A stretch of DNA of 27,303 nt, taken from positions 1 to 27,303 of the forward strand of contig JBDTNK010000029.1 in assembly GCA_039933775.1 (NCBI GenBank). Reading direction: 5' to 3'. The translations under genes and the position numbers were made by a program. This stretch comes from JBDTNK01 sp039933775. Its GTDB lineage: Bacteria; Chloroflexota; Limnocylindria; QHBO01. The notes beneath the pieces are model-generated. The model had not been told where the DNA came from. It searched no databases and saw only the letters and a list, made by a program, of their open reading frames with translations. Shown piece by piece: positions 14,233 through 20,930 of the stretch (within the stretch, counting starts at the first letter, position 1; every line of letters begins with the position of its first letter).

Positions 14233-15041
14233 GGCTCGACACTCTCCGAGGTCAGCGGGACGTTGTCAATCAGCCGGGTGGTGCCAATCCGGACCGCAAC
14301 GACCAGGGTGGGTGGTTGCCATGGACCGATGTCGACATAATCGATCTCGATCCCCGGAGCCGCATCGAGCACCTCGCGCGCGGCCTCGATCGGGTCCTGG
14401 CCGGCCCGATGCGCGCGCAGACCGGCGCGCAGAGCGCTCGGCAGCACCGCGGCGCGCGCGCGCTCGTCACGAGCCAGGTAGGCGTTCCGCGACGACAGCG
14501 CCACGCCGTCATGGTCGCGGACGGTGGGCATGACGCGCAGCTCCATGGGCAGTGCCAGGTCGGCGATCATCCTGCGCACCAGCGCCGCCTGCTGCGCGTC
14601 CTTCTGGCCGAAGTAGGCGCGCTGCGGGGCCACCACCGTGAAAAGCTTGAGGCAGACGGTCGCGACGCCTCGGAAATGTTCGGGCCGCGCGGCACCTTCC
14701 AGGACCTCGCTCAATCCCTCGACGTCCACCCAGGTTGCGAATCCCGCTGGGTAGAGCTCCTCGACCTCGGGCACGAAGAGCACATCGGCGCCCGCCGCCC
14801 GCGCCGACGCGGCGTCGCCCTCCTCGTCGCGCGGGTAGCGCGCCAGGTCATCGGCGCGCCCGAACTGGCTGGGGTTGACGAAGATGCTGACGACCACGGT
14901 CGCGCATTCCGCGCGCGCAGCCGCGATGAGCGAGCGATGGCCGTCGTGGAGTGCGCCCATCGTCGGTACGAGGCCGATGGGGCGCGTGGCATCGGCCAGC
15001 CGGGCGCGCAGGTCCGCGACAGTGCGAACGAGATCGGTCAC
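14229..15041 (-). CDS. panC: Pantoate--beta-alanine ligase (pantothenate synthetase)
   Basis: 270 aa from GTG 15041, which overlaps the stop of the DUF2520 gene (GTGA). Condenses pantoate with beta-alanine using ATP through pantoyl-AMP. Signatures are LVPTMGALHDGHRSLI (the HIGH-like nucleotide site, H32 and H35), VVVSIFVNPSQFG, RPEHFRGVATVCLKLFTVVA, AYFGQKDAQQAALVRRM and VALSSRNAYL (the KMSKS-like loop). All catalytic segments are present and the length is normal. No panD is seen in this window, so beta-alanine must come from elsewhere. Confidence 0.97.
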   Translation of the reverse strand: MTDLVRTVADLRARLADATRPIGLVPTMGALHDGHRSLIAAARAECATVVVSIFVNPSQFGRADDLARYPRDEEGDAASARAAGADVLFVPEVEELYPAGFATWVDVEGLSEVLEGAARPEHFRGVATVCLKLFTVVAPQRAYFGQKDAQQAALVRRMIADLALPMELRVMPTVRDHDGVALSSRNAYLARDERARAAVLPSALRAGLRAHRAGQDPIEAAREVLDAAPGIEIDYVDIGPWQPPTLVVAVRIGTTRLIDNVPLTSESVEP

Positions 15042-15694
15042 GCCCGCGTCGCGTCCGCGAGCACGCGATACAGCGGCTCGAGATCCGGAACGCGCTCCCG
15101 GAGCGCCGCGAGGTGCGCGTCCAGCGTCGGGGTGTCGCCACGTTCGATGGGTCCGGTGAGCTGGAACCCGTTCTCGATCGTGCGGCGCATGAGCGGCTCG
15201 AGCCCTTCTGGAGGCGCGCCCACGGCCGCGAAGAGCCGAGCCGCCGCGTCATGCAACGTCACCAAGTAGTTCGCGGCGATCACCGCTGCCGCGTGGTAAA
15301 GCGGCCGGTCGGCATCCGCGAGGCGAAAGGGCCGCAGGCCCAGCGTCGTCGCGAGCCACTCGCCGGTCTCGAGCGCCGTGTCGTCATCACCGCTCACGGC
15401 CGCCCACGCCCCGTCGAGCTGCTCGGGGCCGCGATCGAGGGTGAATGTCTGGAGTGGATGCATGCTGAAGCGCTTGTCGTGCGGGGCGAGCGCGGCAAGG
15501 CGTGTGCCGCCGCTCACGTGCGCGACCCACGAGCCGGGTTCCAATCCCGATGCGACATCGTCGATGACGGCGTCGGGAACGCAGAGGACGATGAGCTCAG
15601 GGTCCGTCTCCGCCAGCAGGCCCCGCTCCTCCAGGCGGCCGGCGATCGCCGAGCCGACCCTCCCACGCCCGATGACGGAAACGCGCTCGATCAT
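15038..15694 (-). CDS. Rossmann/DUF2520 reductase, candidate ketopantoate reductase
   Basis: 218 aa from ATG 15694; a GTG five codons upstream is possible. The N-terminal Rossmann loop is VSVIGRGRVGSAIAGRLEER, followed by DPELIVLCVPDAVIDDVASG and WVAHVSGGTRLAAL, then FSMHPLQTFTLDRGPEQLDG. The helical DUF2520 half carries LYHAAAVIAANYLVTLHDAA and LMRRTIENGF. The fold is that of 6-phosphogluconate-dehydrogenase-like reductases. Its place directly before panC and panB, with four-base overlap, suggests it performs the missing PanE step (ketopantoate to pantoate). That role is inferred, not shown. It sits 21 bases after the lipoprotein gene. Confidence 0.82.
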   Translation of the reverse strand: MIERVSVIGRGRVGSAIAGRLEERGLLAETDPELIVLCVPDAVIDDVASGLEPGSWVAHVSGGTRLAALAPHDKRFSMHPLQTFTLDRGPEQLDGAWAAVSGDDDTALETGEWLATTLGLRPFRLADADRPLYHAAAVIAANYLVTLHDAAARLFAAVGAPPEGLEPLMRRTIENGFQLTGPIERGDTPTLDAHLAALRERVPDLEPLYRVLADATRA

Positions 15695-15715
15695 GGAGCC
15701 ATGGTGCACGAACGC

Positions 15716-16204
15716 TCAGCCGCGCGTGAGCGTCAGCACGACGTACGCCGGATCGGCCGTCGAGCGCAGCCGAGCGCGCAGGTCGCCGAACGTATCCTCG
15801 GCGTGGAGCTCCGAGGTGCCGTTCCACGCTGCGAGCTGTTCGCCCAGCCAGCCATCGAGCGCGGCGGGTGCCTCGAGCACGCGCTCGATTGGCTCCAGGT
15901 ACGGTTCCGCGGATTCGCGGACGGCATCGGGCTCAGCTGCGGGGATGCTCAGGACCGCCTCCTCGAGCGGGATGCCGACGAGGTCGACCTCGATCCCACT
16001 CGCGCCGGCGCCGAGCACGTGGTGCGGCCCGGCTGGCTCGAAGGTCAGGCCAAAGGCTTCGAGCTCCGCCTTGAGCGCGTCGAGCGCCGGGTCGTGTGCC
16101 GCGTGATCGGCGCTGGCCGATGGCCGCGGCGTCGCAGCCGGGGTACTGGCGCATGCCGTGAGCAGGATGCCGACGGCAACCAGGGTTCGCATCAGGCCAG
16201 CCAT
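15716..16204 (-). CDS. Putative lipoprotein upstream of the pan genes
   Basis: 162 aa from ATG 16204; ATG 16192 is an alternative. The signal peptide MRTLVAVGILLTAC ends in a lipobox (LLTAC), then a Ser/Pro/Ala linker with DHAAHD. The body is acidic (about 40-160): ALDALKAELEAFGLTFEPAG, IPLEEAVLSIPAAEPDAVRE and ADPAYVVLTLTRG. No other cysteines are present. No family is recognised. It is likely anchored on the outer face of the membrane. It could be co-transcribed with the pan genes because only 21 bases separate them, but a role in pantothenate synthesis is not implied. A GATATA dyad lies about 80 bases upstream. Confidence 0.75.
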   Translation of the reverse strand: MAGLMRTLVAVGILLTACASTPAATPRPSASADHAAHDPALDALKAELEAFGLTFEPAGPHHVLGAGASGIEVDLVGIPLEEAVLSIPAAEPDAVRESAEPYLEPIERVLEAPAALDGWLGEQLAAWNGTSELHAEDTFGDLRARLRSTADPAYVVLTLTRG

Positions 16205-16281
16205 GCGTGCAGCATGCCGGATGCGCGGCGGGCTCGTGTCTGGGCGGCCCGCCGGCGTGGCTCCATTCCCGTGTCAGCGGT

Positions 16282-16299
16282 TATATCGTTAGTGATATA
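16282..16299. promoter_or_regulatory. TATATC-N6-GATATA dyad
   Basis: Perfect inverted repeat TATATC-GTTAGT-GATATA in the 167-base gap between the lipoprotein gene (leftward) and the F420 enzyme gene (leftward, ending at 16372). It resembles PadR-type operators and shares GATATA with the PadR promoter regions at 2881 and 5151. It could control the lipoprotein-pan operon, or be left from a lost rightward gene: the only downstream ATG (16324) opens a seven-codon frame. Confidence 0.5.
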
Positions 16300-16371
16300 C
16301 CCACCAACACGGCGGGGGTGCCACATGGTGACGCGCCTCGTTTGTTGAGGACTTCTGCGCCCGGATTCCGG

Positions 16372-16749
16372 CTACACCCCGTCGGGGAACGTCACCTCGA
16401 TGAGCGGCGATCCGGTAACCATCGTCTCGATCGGATAGCCCCACGCCGCGGCGATCGGCGCCAGGACTTCGCGCCGCTCCGCCAAGTCGGTGATCACGCG
16501 ACCACGGGCCGGCAGGTCCGAGACGGCGATCGGTCCTTTCAGGTGAAAGGTCATCTCCGGGTTCGCGCTCAGGTTCGCGATCCAGGAGCGTGGCCAGCCG
16601 GGCTTGCCGCTGATGAGGATGCGTCCGTCGACGTTGTGGAAGACGAGCTCGATCCGCCGCGGCAGACCGCTGTGCCGGCCGGTCGTGGTGATGTCGATGC
16701 GGTGCCCGCGCTCCAGTGCCCGGGCCACCGACGAGGACGCGACGGTCAT
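16372..16749 (-). CDS. Deazaflavin (F420)-dependent nitroreductase-like protein
   Basis: 125 aa, a single split-barrel domain. Family marks are HRIDITTTGRHSGLPRRIEL, VFHNVDGRILISGKPGWPRS, then WIANLSANPEMTFHLKGPIA. This matches the DUF385/Ddn group (PF04075-type) of F420H2-dependent reductases. Known members reduce quinones or nitro-compounds, often at the membrane. Its ATG overlaps the stop of the protease gene by four bases (ATGA), so it is the second gene of that operon and may share its HxlR-linked control. The substrate is unknown. Confidence 0.85.
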   Translation of the reverse strand: MTVASSSVARALERGHRIDITTTGRHSGLPRRIELVFHNVDGRILISGKPGWPRSWIANLSANPEMTFHLKGPIAVSDLPARGRVITDLAERREVLAPIAAAWGYPIETMVTGSPLIEVTFPDGV

Positions 16750-17648
16750 GCCGCATCCTCCTCGGTCGGCGTGGCGGAGATCTGGCGCTCCTCCGAGCCG
16801 CGCACGACGGTCAGCTCCAACGCCGCTCCAGACGCCAGCGAGCCGAGCGCCTCGAACAGGTCGTCGGCGCCGCTCACCGCGCGGCCACCGGCCGCCACGA
16901 TCAGGTCGCCCTCCGCCAGGCCGGCCGTTGCCGCCGGCGAGCCGTCCTCGACCTCGCGGACGAGAAGCCCGTCACGCTCATCGAGCCCAACCGCACGCCG
17001 CAGCTGTCGCGCGACGTGCGCCGGTGCCAGCCCGACGCCGAGGTGGCGACGCTTCGGCGACTCGCCGCGGCCCAGTGACGCGACGCGCTCGCGCAGTGCG
17101 CTGTCCGCGGCGATCGCCTGGTAGAAGCCGCCGCCGATGCGGTTGGTGTTGATGCCGAGCAGCTGCCCGGCGGTGTTGACGATCGGGCCGCCCGAGGAGC
17201 CGGGGCGCAGGGGAGCGGTGTGCTCGACCGCCCCCGAAACGCGCCGTCCGCGCGGACCGCGGAACGAGCGCCCGACGCCTGACACGAAGCCGAACGTGAC
17301 GCGGGCACCGCGTCCGCCGGGATTGCCGAGCGCGATCACCGGGGTGCCCATCTCGAGCGCCGCGTCATCGGCCCATGCGATCGCGGTGACGCCGGAGGTA
17401 TCGGCCTGGATGACGGCCAGGTCGCCGTCGGTGTCGGCGCCGAGGACGGTGCCATCGGTCTCGCGACCATCCGCGAAGAAGACGCGAATCTCGTCGCCGT
17501 GGAGGTTGTGTGCATTGGTGAGGACCTTGCTGTCCTCGATCACGACGCCGGAGCCGCCGCGCCATCGGTTGCCGATGCCGACCGTCGCCGGTCCGATCTG
17601 TTCCGCAATCGCGCGGATCGTGGATCCGAGCTCGTCGAGTGCTGTCAT
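16746..17648 (-). CDS. S1C (HtrA-like) serine protease with PDZ domain, no signal peptide
   Basis: 300 aa from ATG 17648; the frame is open upstream but non-coding in character. Trypsin-like domain at about 10-190 with the triad H47 (VLTNAHNLHG), D76 (DTDGDLAVIQ) and S152 (LRPGSSGGPI). One PDZ domain at about 205-295 (LLVREVEDGSPAATAGLAEG, then DLIVAAGGRAV). Unlike DegP/HtrA it has no signal peptide or TM anchor, so it appears cytosolic. That is unusual but seen in some Chloroflexota and actinobacterial proteins. It probably degrades or refolds damaged proteins. Divergent from hxlR, with an inverted repeat between them, and followed by the F420 enzyme with four-base overlap. Confidence 0.88.
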   Translation of the reverse strand: MTALDELGSTIRAIAEQIGPATVGIGNRWRGGSGVVIEDSKVLTNAHNLHGDEIRVFFADGRETDGTVLGADTDGDLAVIQADTSGVTAIAWADDAALEMGTPVIALGNPGGRGARVTFGFVSGVGRSFRGPRGRRVSGAVEHTAPLRPGSSGGPIVNTAGQLLGINTNRIGGGFYQAIAADSALRERVASLGRGESPKRRHLGVGLAPAHVARQLRRAVGLDERDGLLVREVEDGSPAATAGLAEGDLIVAAGGRAVSGADDLFEALGSLASGAALELTVVRGSEERQISATPTEEDAA

Positions 17649-17675
17649 GGGGTCGTGCCTCGCATGTAGGATGTG

Positions 17676-17692
17676 ACTTGCAATGCGCAAGT
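17676..17692. promoter_or_regulatory. ACTTGC-N5-GCAAGT operator between protease operon and hxlR
   Basis: Perfect 6-5-6 dyad ACTTGC-AATGC-GCAAGT in the 82-base divergent promoter. Such dyads are typical HxlR targets. It lies 28 bases before the protease ATG and 39 before the hxlR ATG, so one dimer could control both directions. Confidence 0.65.
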
Positions 17693-17730
17693 TACTCCTT
17701 CCGACGCGTCTGTCAAGCCAGCATGGCCCG

Positions 17731-18168
17731 ATGCCGTACGATCCCCGCATGGCCGCACCCGAATCCCCCCTGGCCGCCGCCCTTGAGCGGGTGGGGGACC
17801 GATGGAGCCTCCTGGTGGTCGAGGCGTTGCTCCCGGGCTCGCGCCGCTTCAACGAGCTCCAGGCCGATGTCGCCGGCATCGCGCCGAACATCCTGTCCGA
17901 TCGCCTGAAACGCCTCGAGCGCGAGCGGATCGTGCTGTCGCGACCGTACTCCGAGCGTCCGCTGCGGCTCACGTACGAGCTCTCGGCGGAGGGCGCGGAG
18001 CTGGCTTCCGCGCTGCGGCTGCTCGCCGACTGGGGCGCTCGTGGCTCGCGCGATGCCGAGCCGATTCGCCACGCGGCCTGCGGCACGCCCGTCGAGGCGC
18101 ACTGGTACTGCCCGACCTGCGCTCGCGCCGTCGAGGCGCCGGAGACCGACGAGCTGCGCCACCTGTAG
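17731..18168 (+). CDS. HxlR-family transcriptional regulator
   Basis: 145 aa from ATG 17731 (MPYDPR), where homologues start; an in-frame GTG-type extension upstream overlaps the operator. The winged helix shows as LAAALERVGDRWSLLVVEAL, RRFNELQADVAGIAPNILSD, then RLKRLERERIVLSRPYSERP. The C-terminus carries a short zinc-ribbon-like tail with CGTP and YCPTC, found in a subset of the family. HxlR proteins sense oxidants, quinones or aldehydes, often through Cys. It probably controls itself and the divergent protease-F420 enzyme operon through the dyad at 17676. The palindrome clusters follow it. Confidence 0.9.
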   Translation: MPYDPRMAAPESPLAAALERVGDRWSLLVVEALLPGSRRFNELQADVAGIAPNILSDRLKRLERERIVLSRPYSERPLRLTYELSAEGAELASALRLLADWGARGSRDAEPIRHAACGTPVEAHWYCPTCARAVEAPETDELRHL

Positions 18169-18206
18169 CCGTGCGTGTAGCCGTTGCGTGCGCTGGTGCC
18201 GCAGGT

Positions 18207-18278
18207 TGATTCACCTGGGTGCATCAAAGCGCGCATCTGGCGAGGTTTCCGCGTGATCTGATGCACGCAGGTGAATCG
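18207..18278. repeat. Diverged palindrome pair, 52-bp step
   Basis: TGATTCACCTGGGTGCATCA (18207-18226) and, 52 bp on, TGATGCACGCAGGTGAATCG (18259-18278), which is the first unit inverted with two changes. The layout matches the TGACCCA clusters (same length, same step, last unit inverted) but the arms read TGATKCA. The stretch 18169-18493 holds this pair and cluster 2 and no gene. Confidence 0.75.
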
Positions 18279-18320
18279 GGATCGGTGAATCGCGTGGACT
18301 CCCCCTCGCCCGGTGGCGCT

Positions 18321-18444
18321 TGACCCAACTGGGTGGGTCAGATCGCGCAGATCGCCCTCATCCGGTGGACCCTGACCCAGCTGGGTGGGTCAGATCGCAC
18401 GAGGCGGCGCAATCCCGCTCGATTTGACCAACCCAGTCGGGTCA
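18321..18444. repeat. 52-bp-phased palindrome cluster 2
   Basis: Units start at 18321 (TGACCCAACTGGGTGGGTCA), 18373 (TGACCCAGCTGGGTGGGTCA) and 18425 (inverted, TGACCAACCCAGTCGGGTCA), each 52 bp apart. The linkers are also close to those of cluster 3: CGGTGGACCC before unit two and GCACGAGGCGGCGC after it. It lies between convergent hxlR and lipoprotein genes. Confidence 0.88.
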
Positions 18445-18493
18445 CGGCCAGTCCCCTTCCCAGCGATTCGCGGCAGGCATGCGGCTTGCCGCC

Positions 18494-19039
18494 TCAGGCC
18501 TCGTGGCAACCCTCGCCCTCGAAGTACAGCGTCGCCTCATCGGCGGGAACCGGTATCAGGATGAGGCTGTTGCATCGGACGTGTGTCCACCGCGGTGGTC
18601 CGGAAAACGGGTCGCCGCTCAGATCCCGGAAGATCTCGATAGCGTTGCTTCCGACGATTCGGTAGATCGAGAACACGCTGCCTCCTTCGAGCGTGAGGCT
18701 GCGCGACGTGAACTCGGCTGGACGGCTGGCGAGCCAGGCGTCCCAGAAGCACGCTCGCGCGGCGCGATCGCGGATCTCGCCTTGAGGGGTACGTTCGACG
18801 ACTTCGTCACCGCACGACGGTAGCTCGGTTCGGTCGCCCACAGCCGGTGGGACGGTGATGGCAGGCATGGCGACGAAGGTGGGCGACGAGGTCGCCGGCG
18901 GCCTTGGATCGTCTGACGCGGTCGGCGTCGCGGTCGACGCCGCGCTGACCTGCGCCGTTGCTGCGGGCGAACTCGTCGGCGTCACATTCGAGCAGGCGGC
19001 GAGCAGGACTGCGAACGCGACGCTCAGCGCATCTCTCAT
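18494..19039 (-). CDS. Cys-containing lipoprotein flanked by palindrome clusters
   Basis: 181 aa from ATG 19039. I chose this start because AAGGA, the last unit of an 8-bp tandem repeat, sits seven bases upstream and a lipobox follows (MRDALSVAFAVLLAACSNV). A Ser/Thr/Ala/Pro linker runs to about 65. The folded part (about 75-181) has four cysteines (PSCGDE, RACFWD, VRCNS and GEGCHEA at the end), enough for two disulfides, plus YRIVGSNAIEIFRDLSGDPF. No family is recognised. It is probably anchored outside the membrane. Repeat clusters 2 and 3 lie on either side of the gene. Confidence 0.75.
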   Translation of the reverse strand: MRDALSVAFAVLLAACSNVTPTSSPAATAQVSAASTATPTASDDPRPPATSSPTFVAMPAITVPPAVGDRTELPSCGDEVVERTPQGEIRDRAARACFWDAWLASRPAEFTSRSLTLEGGSVFSIYRIVGSNAIEIFRDLSGDPFSGPPRWTHVRCNSLILIPVPADEATLYFEGEGCHEA

Positions 19040-19046
19040 CGTTCCA

Positions 19047-19078
19047 TCCTTCGCTCCTTCGCTCCTTCGCTCCTTCGC
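19047..19078 (-). repeat. 4 x 8-bp tandem repeat carrying the ribosome-binding site
   Basis: Four perfect copies of GCGAAGGA (minus strand) directly upstream of the lipoprotein start. Each copy has AAGGA. The copy nearest the gene ends seven bases from the ATG, an optimal spacing. Copy-number slippage would add or remove Shine-Dalgarno units. Confidence 0.85.
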
Positions 19079-19130
19079 GGTCGACGACGATCCGATGGTA
19101 TCGCGCAGGCCTGCCTTGTCTGTGGCCTGT

Positions 19131-19254
19131 TGACCCAACTGGGTGGGTCAGATCGCGCACATTGTCTACGGCCGGTGGACCCTGACCCAACTGGGTGGGT
19201 CAGGTCGCACGAGGCGGCGCATTCCCGCTTGGTTTGACCCACCCAGTTGGGTCA
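19131..19254. repeat. 52-bp-phased palindrome cluster 3
   Basis: Units start at 19131 (TGACCCAACTGGGTGGGTCA), 19183 (the same 20 bases) and 19235 (the exact inverse, TGACCCACCCAGTTGGGTCA), each 52 bp apart. This is the most perfect of the three clusters. It lies between the methyltransferase stop and the lipoprotein start, both on the minus strand. Confidence 0.9.
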
Positions 19255-19298
19255 AACCCGATCCCGCCAGGGCAAAGGACCGATCGAAACCTGGTTCC

Positions 19299-20156
19299 TC
19301 AGGTCGGTTCGTCCGCACTCGGACGCCGACCCCACGCCAGCACCGTCGGCCGCCGCCACGTCAGCGTTTCCGGGCTGAGCGGCCGCAACCGTCGGATTGC
19401 GGCCTCCCGCAGCCGCAGGCGTTCGGGTTCGGTCATGGCTTCGAAGATGTCGTCCGCGATCCAGTGCTCGGCCAACCCCAGGTACGACTCCGGGGTGAAC
19501 CGATGTTCGATCCACCGCACTTCCGCGCCGGTGTGGCGCAGGCCCGCCGCTGCTAGCTCTCGCCTGGCGACCGATGGACCCAACCAAGCCCGAACTTCGT
19601 GCCCATCGCGCGGCTCGGGCGCGTTCACCTCGTCGAAGGCATCCTCGAGCGCATCGGCGGGCTCGAAGACGCCGTCATGTACGTCCTGCCAGTTCACGAT
19701 CCCGACGCGCCCGCCCGGCCGCACGGCGCGCGCGGCCTCACGCAGGAATCGGCTGCGGCTCGCGGTGAGCTGGATCACGAACGAGCTGACGGCAGCGTCC
19801 ACGCTGTCGTTGTCCAGTGGCAGTGCGAGCGCATCACCGTGCCGCAGCTCGAGCCGATCGGCGACGCCGGCGTCCTCGGCGCGCTGGTGCGCCAATTCAA
19901 GAATGCGGCGGCTCGGATCGACGCCGATGACGCGGGCGTGCGGCCATCGCTGGAGCGCCGCCGTCGCCAGCAGCCCGCTGCCGGTCCCGATGTCAAGGAG
20001 CGTGGCCGGATCGCGCTCCATCGACGCGGCCACGTGGTCGAGGATGGGGAGGGCGCCCGGCGCGATGATCGGTCCCCACCAGTCGCGGTACTTCTCGGCC
20101 GCCTCGTCGTAGGCCCTGGCGGTGCGGCGCGTGCTGCGGCGCAGTGACTTCGTCAT
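19299..20156 (-). CDS. Class I SAM-dependent methyltransferase
   Basis: 285 aa. Rossmann-type motifs: motif I LLDIGTGSGLLA (53-64), motif II VIGVDPSRRILELAHQRAED, the post-II loop HGDALALPLDNDSVDAAVSS, then LREAARAVRPGGRVGIVNWQ. The N-terminus (RAYDEAAEKYRDWWGPIIAP) resembles UbiE/COQ5-like and demethylmenaquinone-type methyltransferases. A C-terminal part of about 100 residues presumably binds the acceptor, which is unknown. The ATG at 20156 overlaps the stop of the upstream lipoprotein gene by four bases, so the two are coupled although their products act in different places. Confidence 0.88.
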   Translation of the reverse strand: MTKSLRRSTRRTARAYDEAAEKYRDWWGPIIAPGALPILDHVAASMERDPATLLDIGTGSGLLATAALQRWPHARVIGVDPSRRILELAHQRAEDAGVADRLELRHGDALALPLDNDSVDAAVSSFVIQLTASRSRFLREAARAVRPGGRVGIVNWQDVHDGVFEPADALEDAFDEVNAPEPRDGHEVRAWLGPSVARRELAAAGLRHTGAEVRWIEHRFTPESYLGLAEHWIADDIFEAMTEPERLRLREAAIRRLRPLSPETLTWRRPTVLAWGRRPSADEPT

Positions 20157-20584
20157 CGGTCCAGACTGACCTCGTCGAAGACGACCACCTCGCGCGGCTG
20201 GGTGTCGCAGAAGCCGGTGACGCTGCCCCAGTAGCCGTCGGCGCCACCCGGCAGCGCGTTGACCGTCATGACGGTGCCGATCCCAGTGATCGCGTCGCCG
20301 TCGGCGAGCGGCGTGCTGTCCGGCAGTGTCACCGGGTCGCCGAGATCTGAGCCGGCGGGCCAGATGACGAGGCGCGAGACGCCGTCGATGACGACATTGA
20401 CGCAGCCGTTGTCGAGGAGCTGGAGCTCGCCGGCAAGCTCGTGTCGTGCGCCCGGATACGTCTCACCGCGCAGTTGTTGCGGGAGACCGGGACCTCCGAG
20501 CGCCTCGTCCTGCGAGCCGGTGCAGGCGGCGAGTGCCAGTGCGACGGCCACGAACGCACAGGCGGTGAAGCATCGGTGAATCAT
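20153..20584 (-). CDS. Putative lipoprotein
   Basis: 143 aa from ATG 20584. The longer frame to 20746 is rejected because the signal peptide starts here: MIHRCFTACAFVAVALALAA then C21, a good lipobox (LAAC). The mature part has an OB- or beta-sandwich-like strand pattern: LLDNGCVNVVIDGVSRLVIW, then LADGDAITGIGTVMTVNALP. Two cysteines (NGCVN and GFCDT) may pair. No family is recognised. The first gene of a pair with the methyltransferase (ATGA overlap). Its start lies one base from the start of the divergent small ORF. Confidence 0.78.
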   Translation of the reverse strand: MIHRCFTACAFVAVALALAACTGSQDEALGGPGLPQQLRGETYPGARHELAGELQLLDNGCVNVVIDGVSRLVIWPAGSDLGDPVTLPDSTPLADGDAITGIGTVMTVNALPGGADGYWGSVTGFCDTQPREVVVFDEVSLDR

Positions 20585-20585
20585 C

Positions 20586-20813
20586 GTGCGCAGGCTCGCC
20601 GAGAACGCATGTCCGGTCAACCATGGCACGCGGTATTGCGACTGCGCTGGCCTCAAGGACTGCGTCCGGGTCGCGCAATGGGACGCCATCAACCACAACG
20701 GCAACGACCTCGTGTGCATGAAGCGCAGGCCAATGACGCCCGGCAATCCGGCCTACCTCTTCAACGGCGTTGACGACCAGTCATCCAGTCCAGTCGGCGG
20801 TGCCGGCGCCTGA
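20586..20813 (+). CDS. Small Cys-rich hypothetical protein, possibly a fragment
   Basis: 75 aa from GTG 20586. Codon third positions are GC-rich as in the true genes, and the peptide reads as protein rather than shadow: NHGTRYCDCAGLKDCVRVAQ, then WDAINHNGNDLVCMKRRP and NPAYLFNGVDDQSS. The cysteines (C9, C18, C20, C26, C44) with a CxCx5C core could bind a metal or form disulfides. No RBS is seen, and the start is one base from the divergent lipoprotein start. Its promoter would then lie inside that gene, or the 5' end has been lost. No family is recognised. Confidence 0.5.
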   Translation: MRRLAENACPVNHGTRYCDCAGLKDCVRVAQWDAINHNGNDLVCMKRRPMTPGNPAYLFNGVDDQSSSPVGGAGA

Positions 20814-20893
20814 CCGATGCGCTGGGGCCGGTGTCACGCCTGCCCCAGCAGCTCTCCTTCACGGCACCGACCGAGATTTGCCGATCCTCGCTC

Positions 20894-20930
20894 TTGACAT
20901 GTGACGGATCGGTCACATATAGTCGCCGGC
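20894..20930 (+). promoter_or_regulatory. Promoter and operator of the ArsR-SRPBCC gene; leaderless
   Basis: TTGACA (20894-20899), 18-base spacer, TATAGT (20918-20923), ATG at 20931, seven bases after the -10. The perfect dyad ATGTGAC-GGATCG-GTCACAT (20899-20918) fills the whole spacer between -35 and -10. A repressor bound there would block RNA polymerase. Confidence 0.85.

Noticed and set aside
14951..16348. 465-codon plus-strand frame
   Set aside because: Lies opposite panC, DUF2520 and the lipoprotein gene; composition is that of an antisense shadow.
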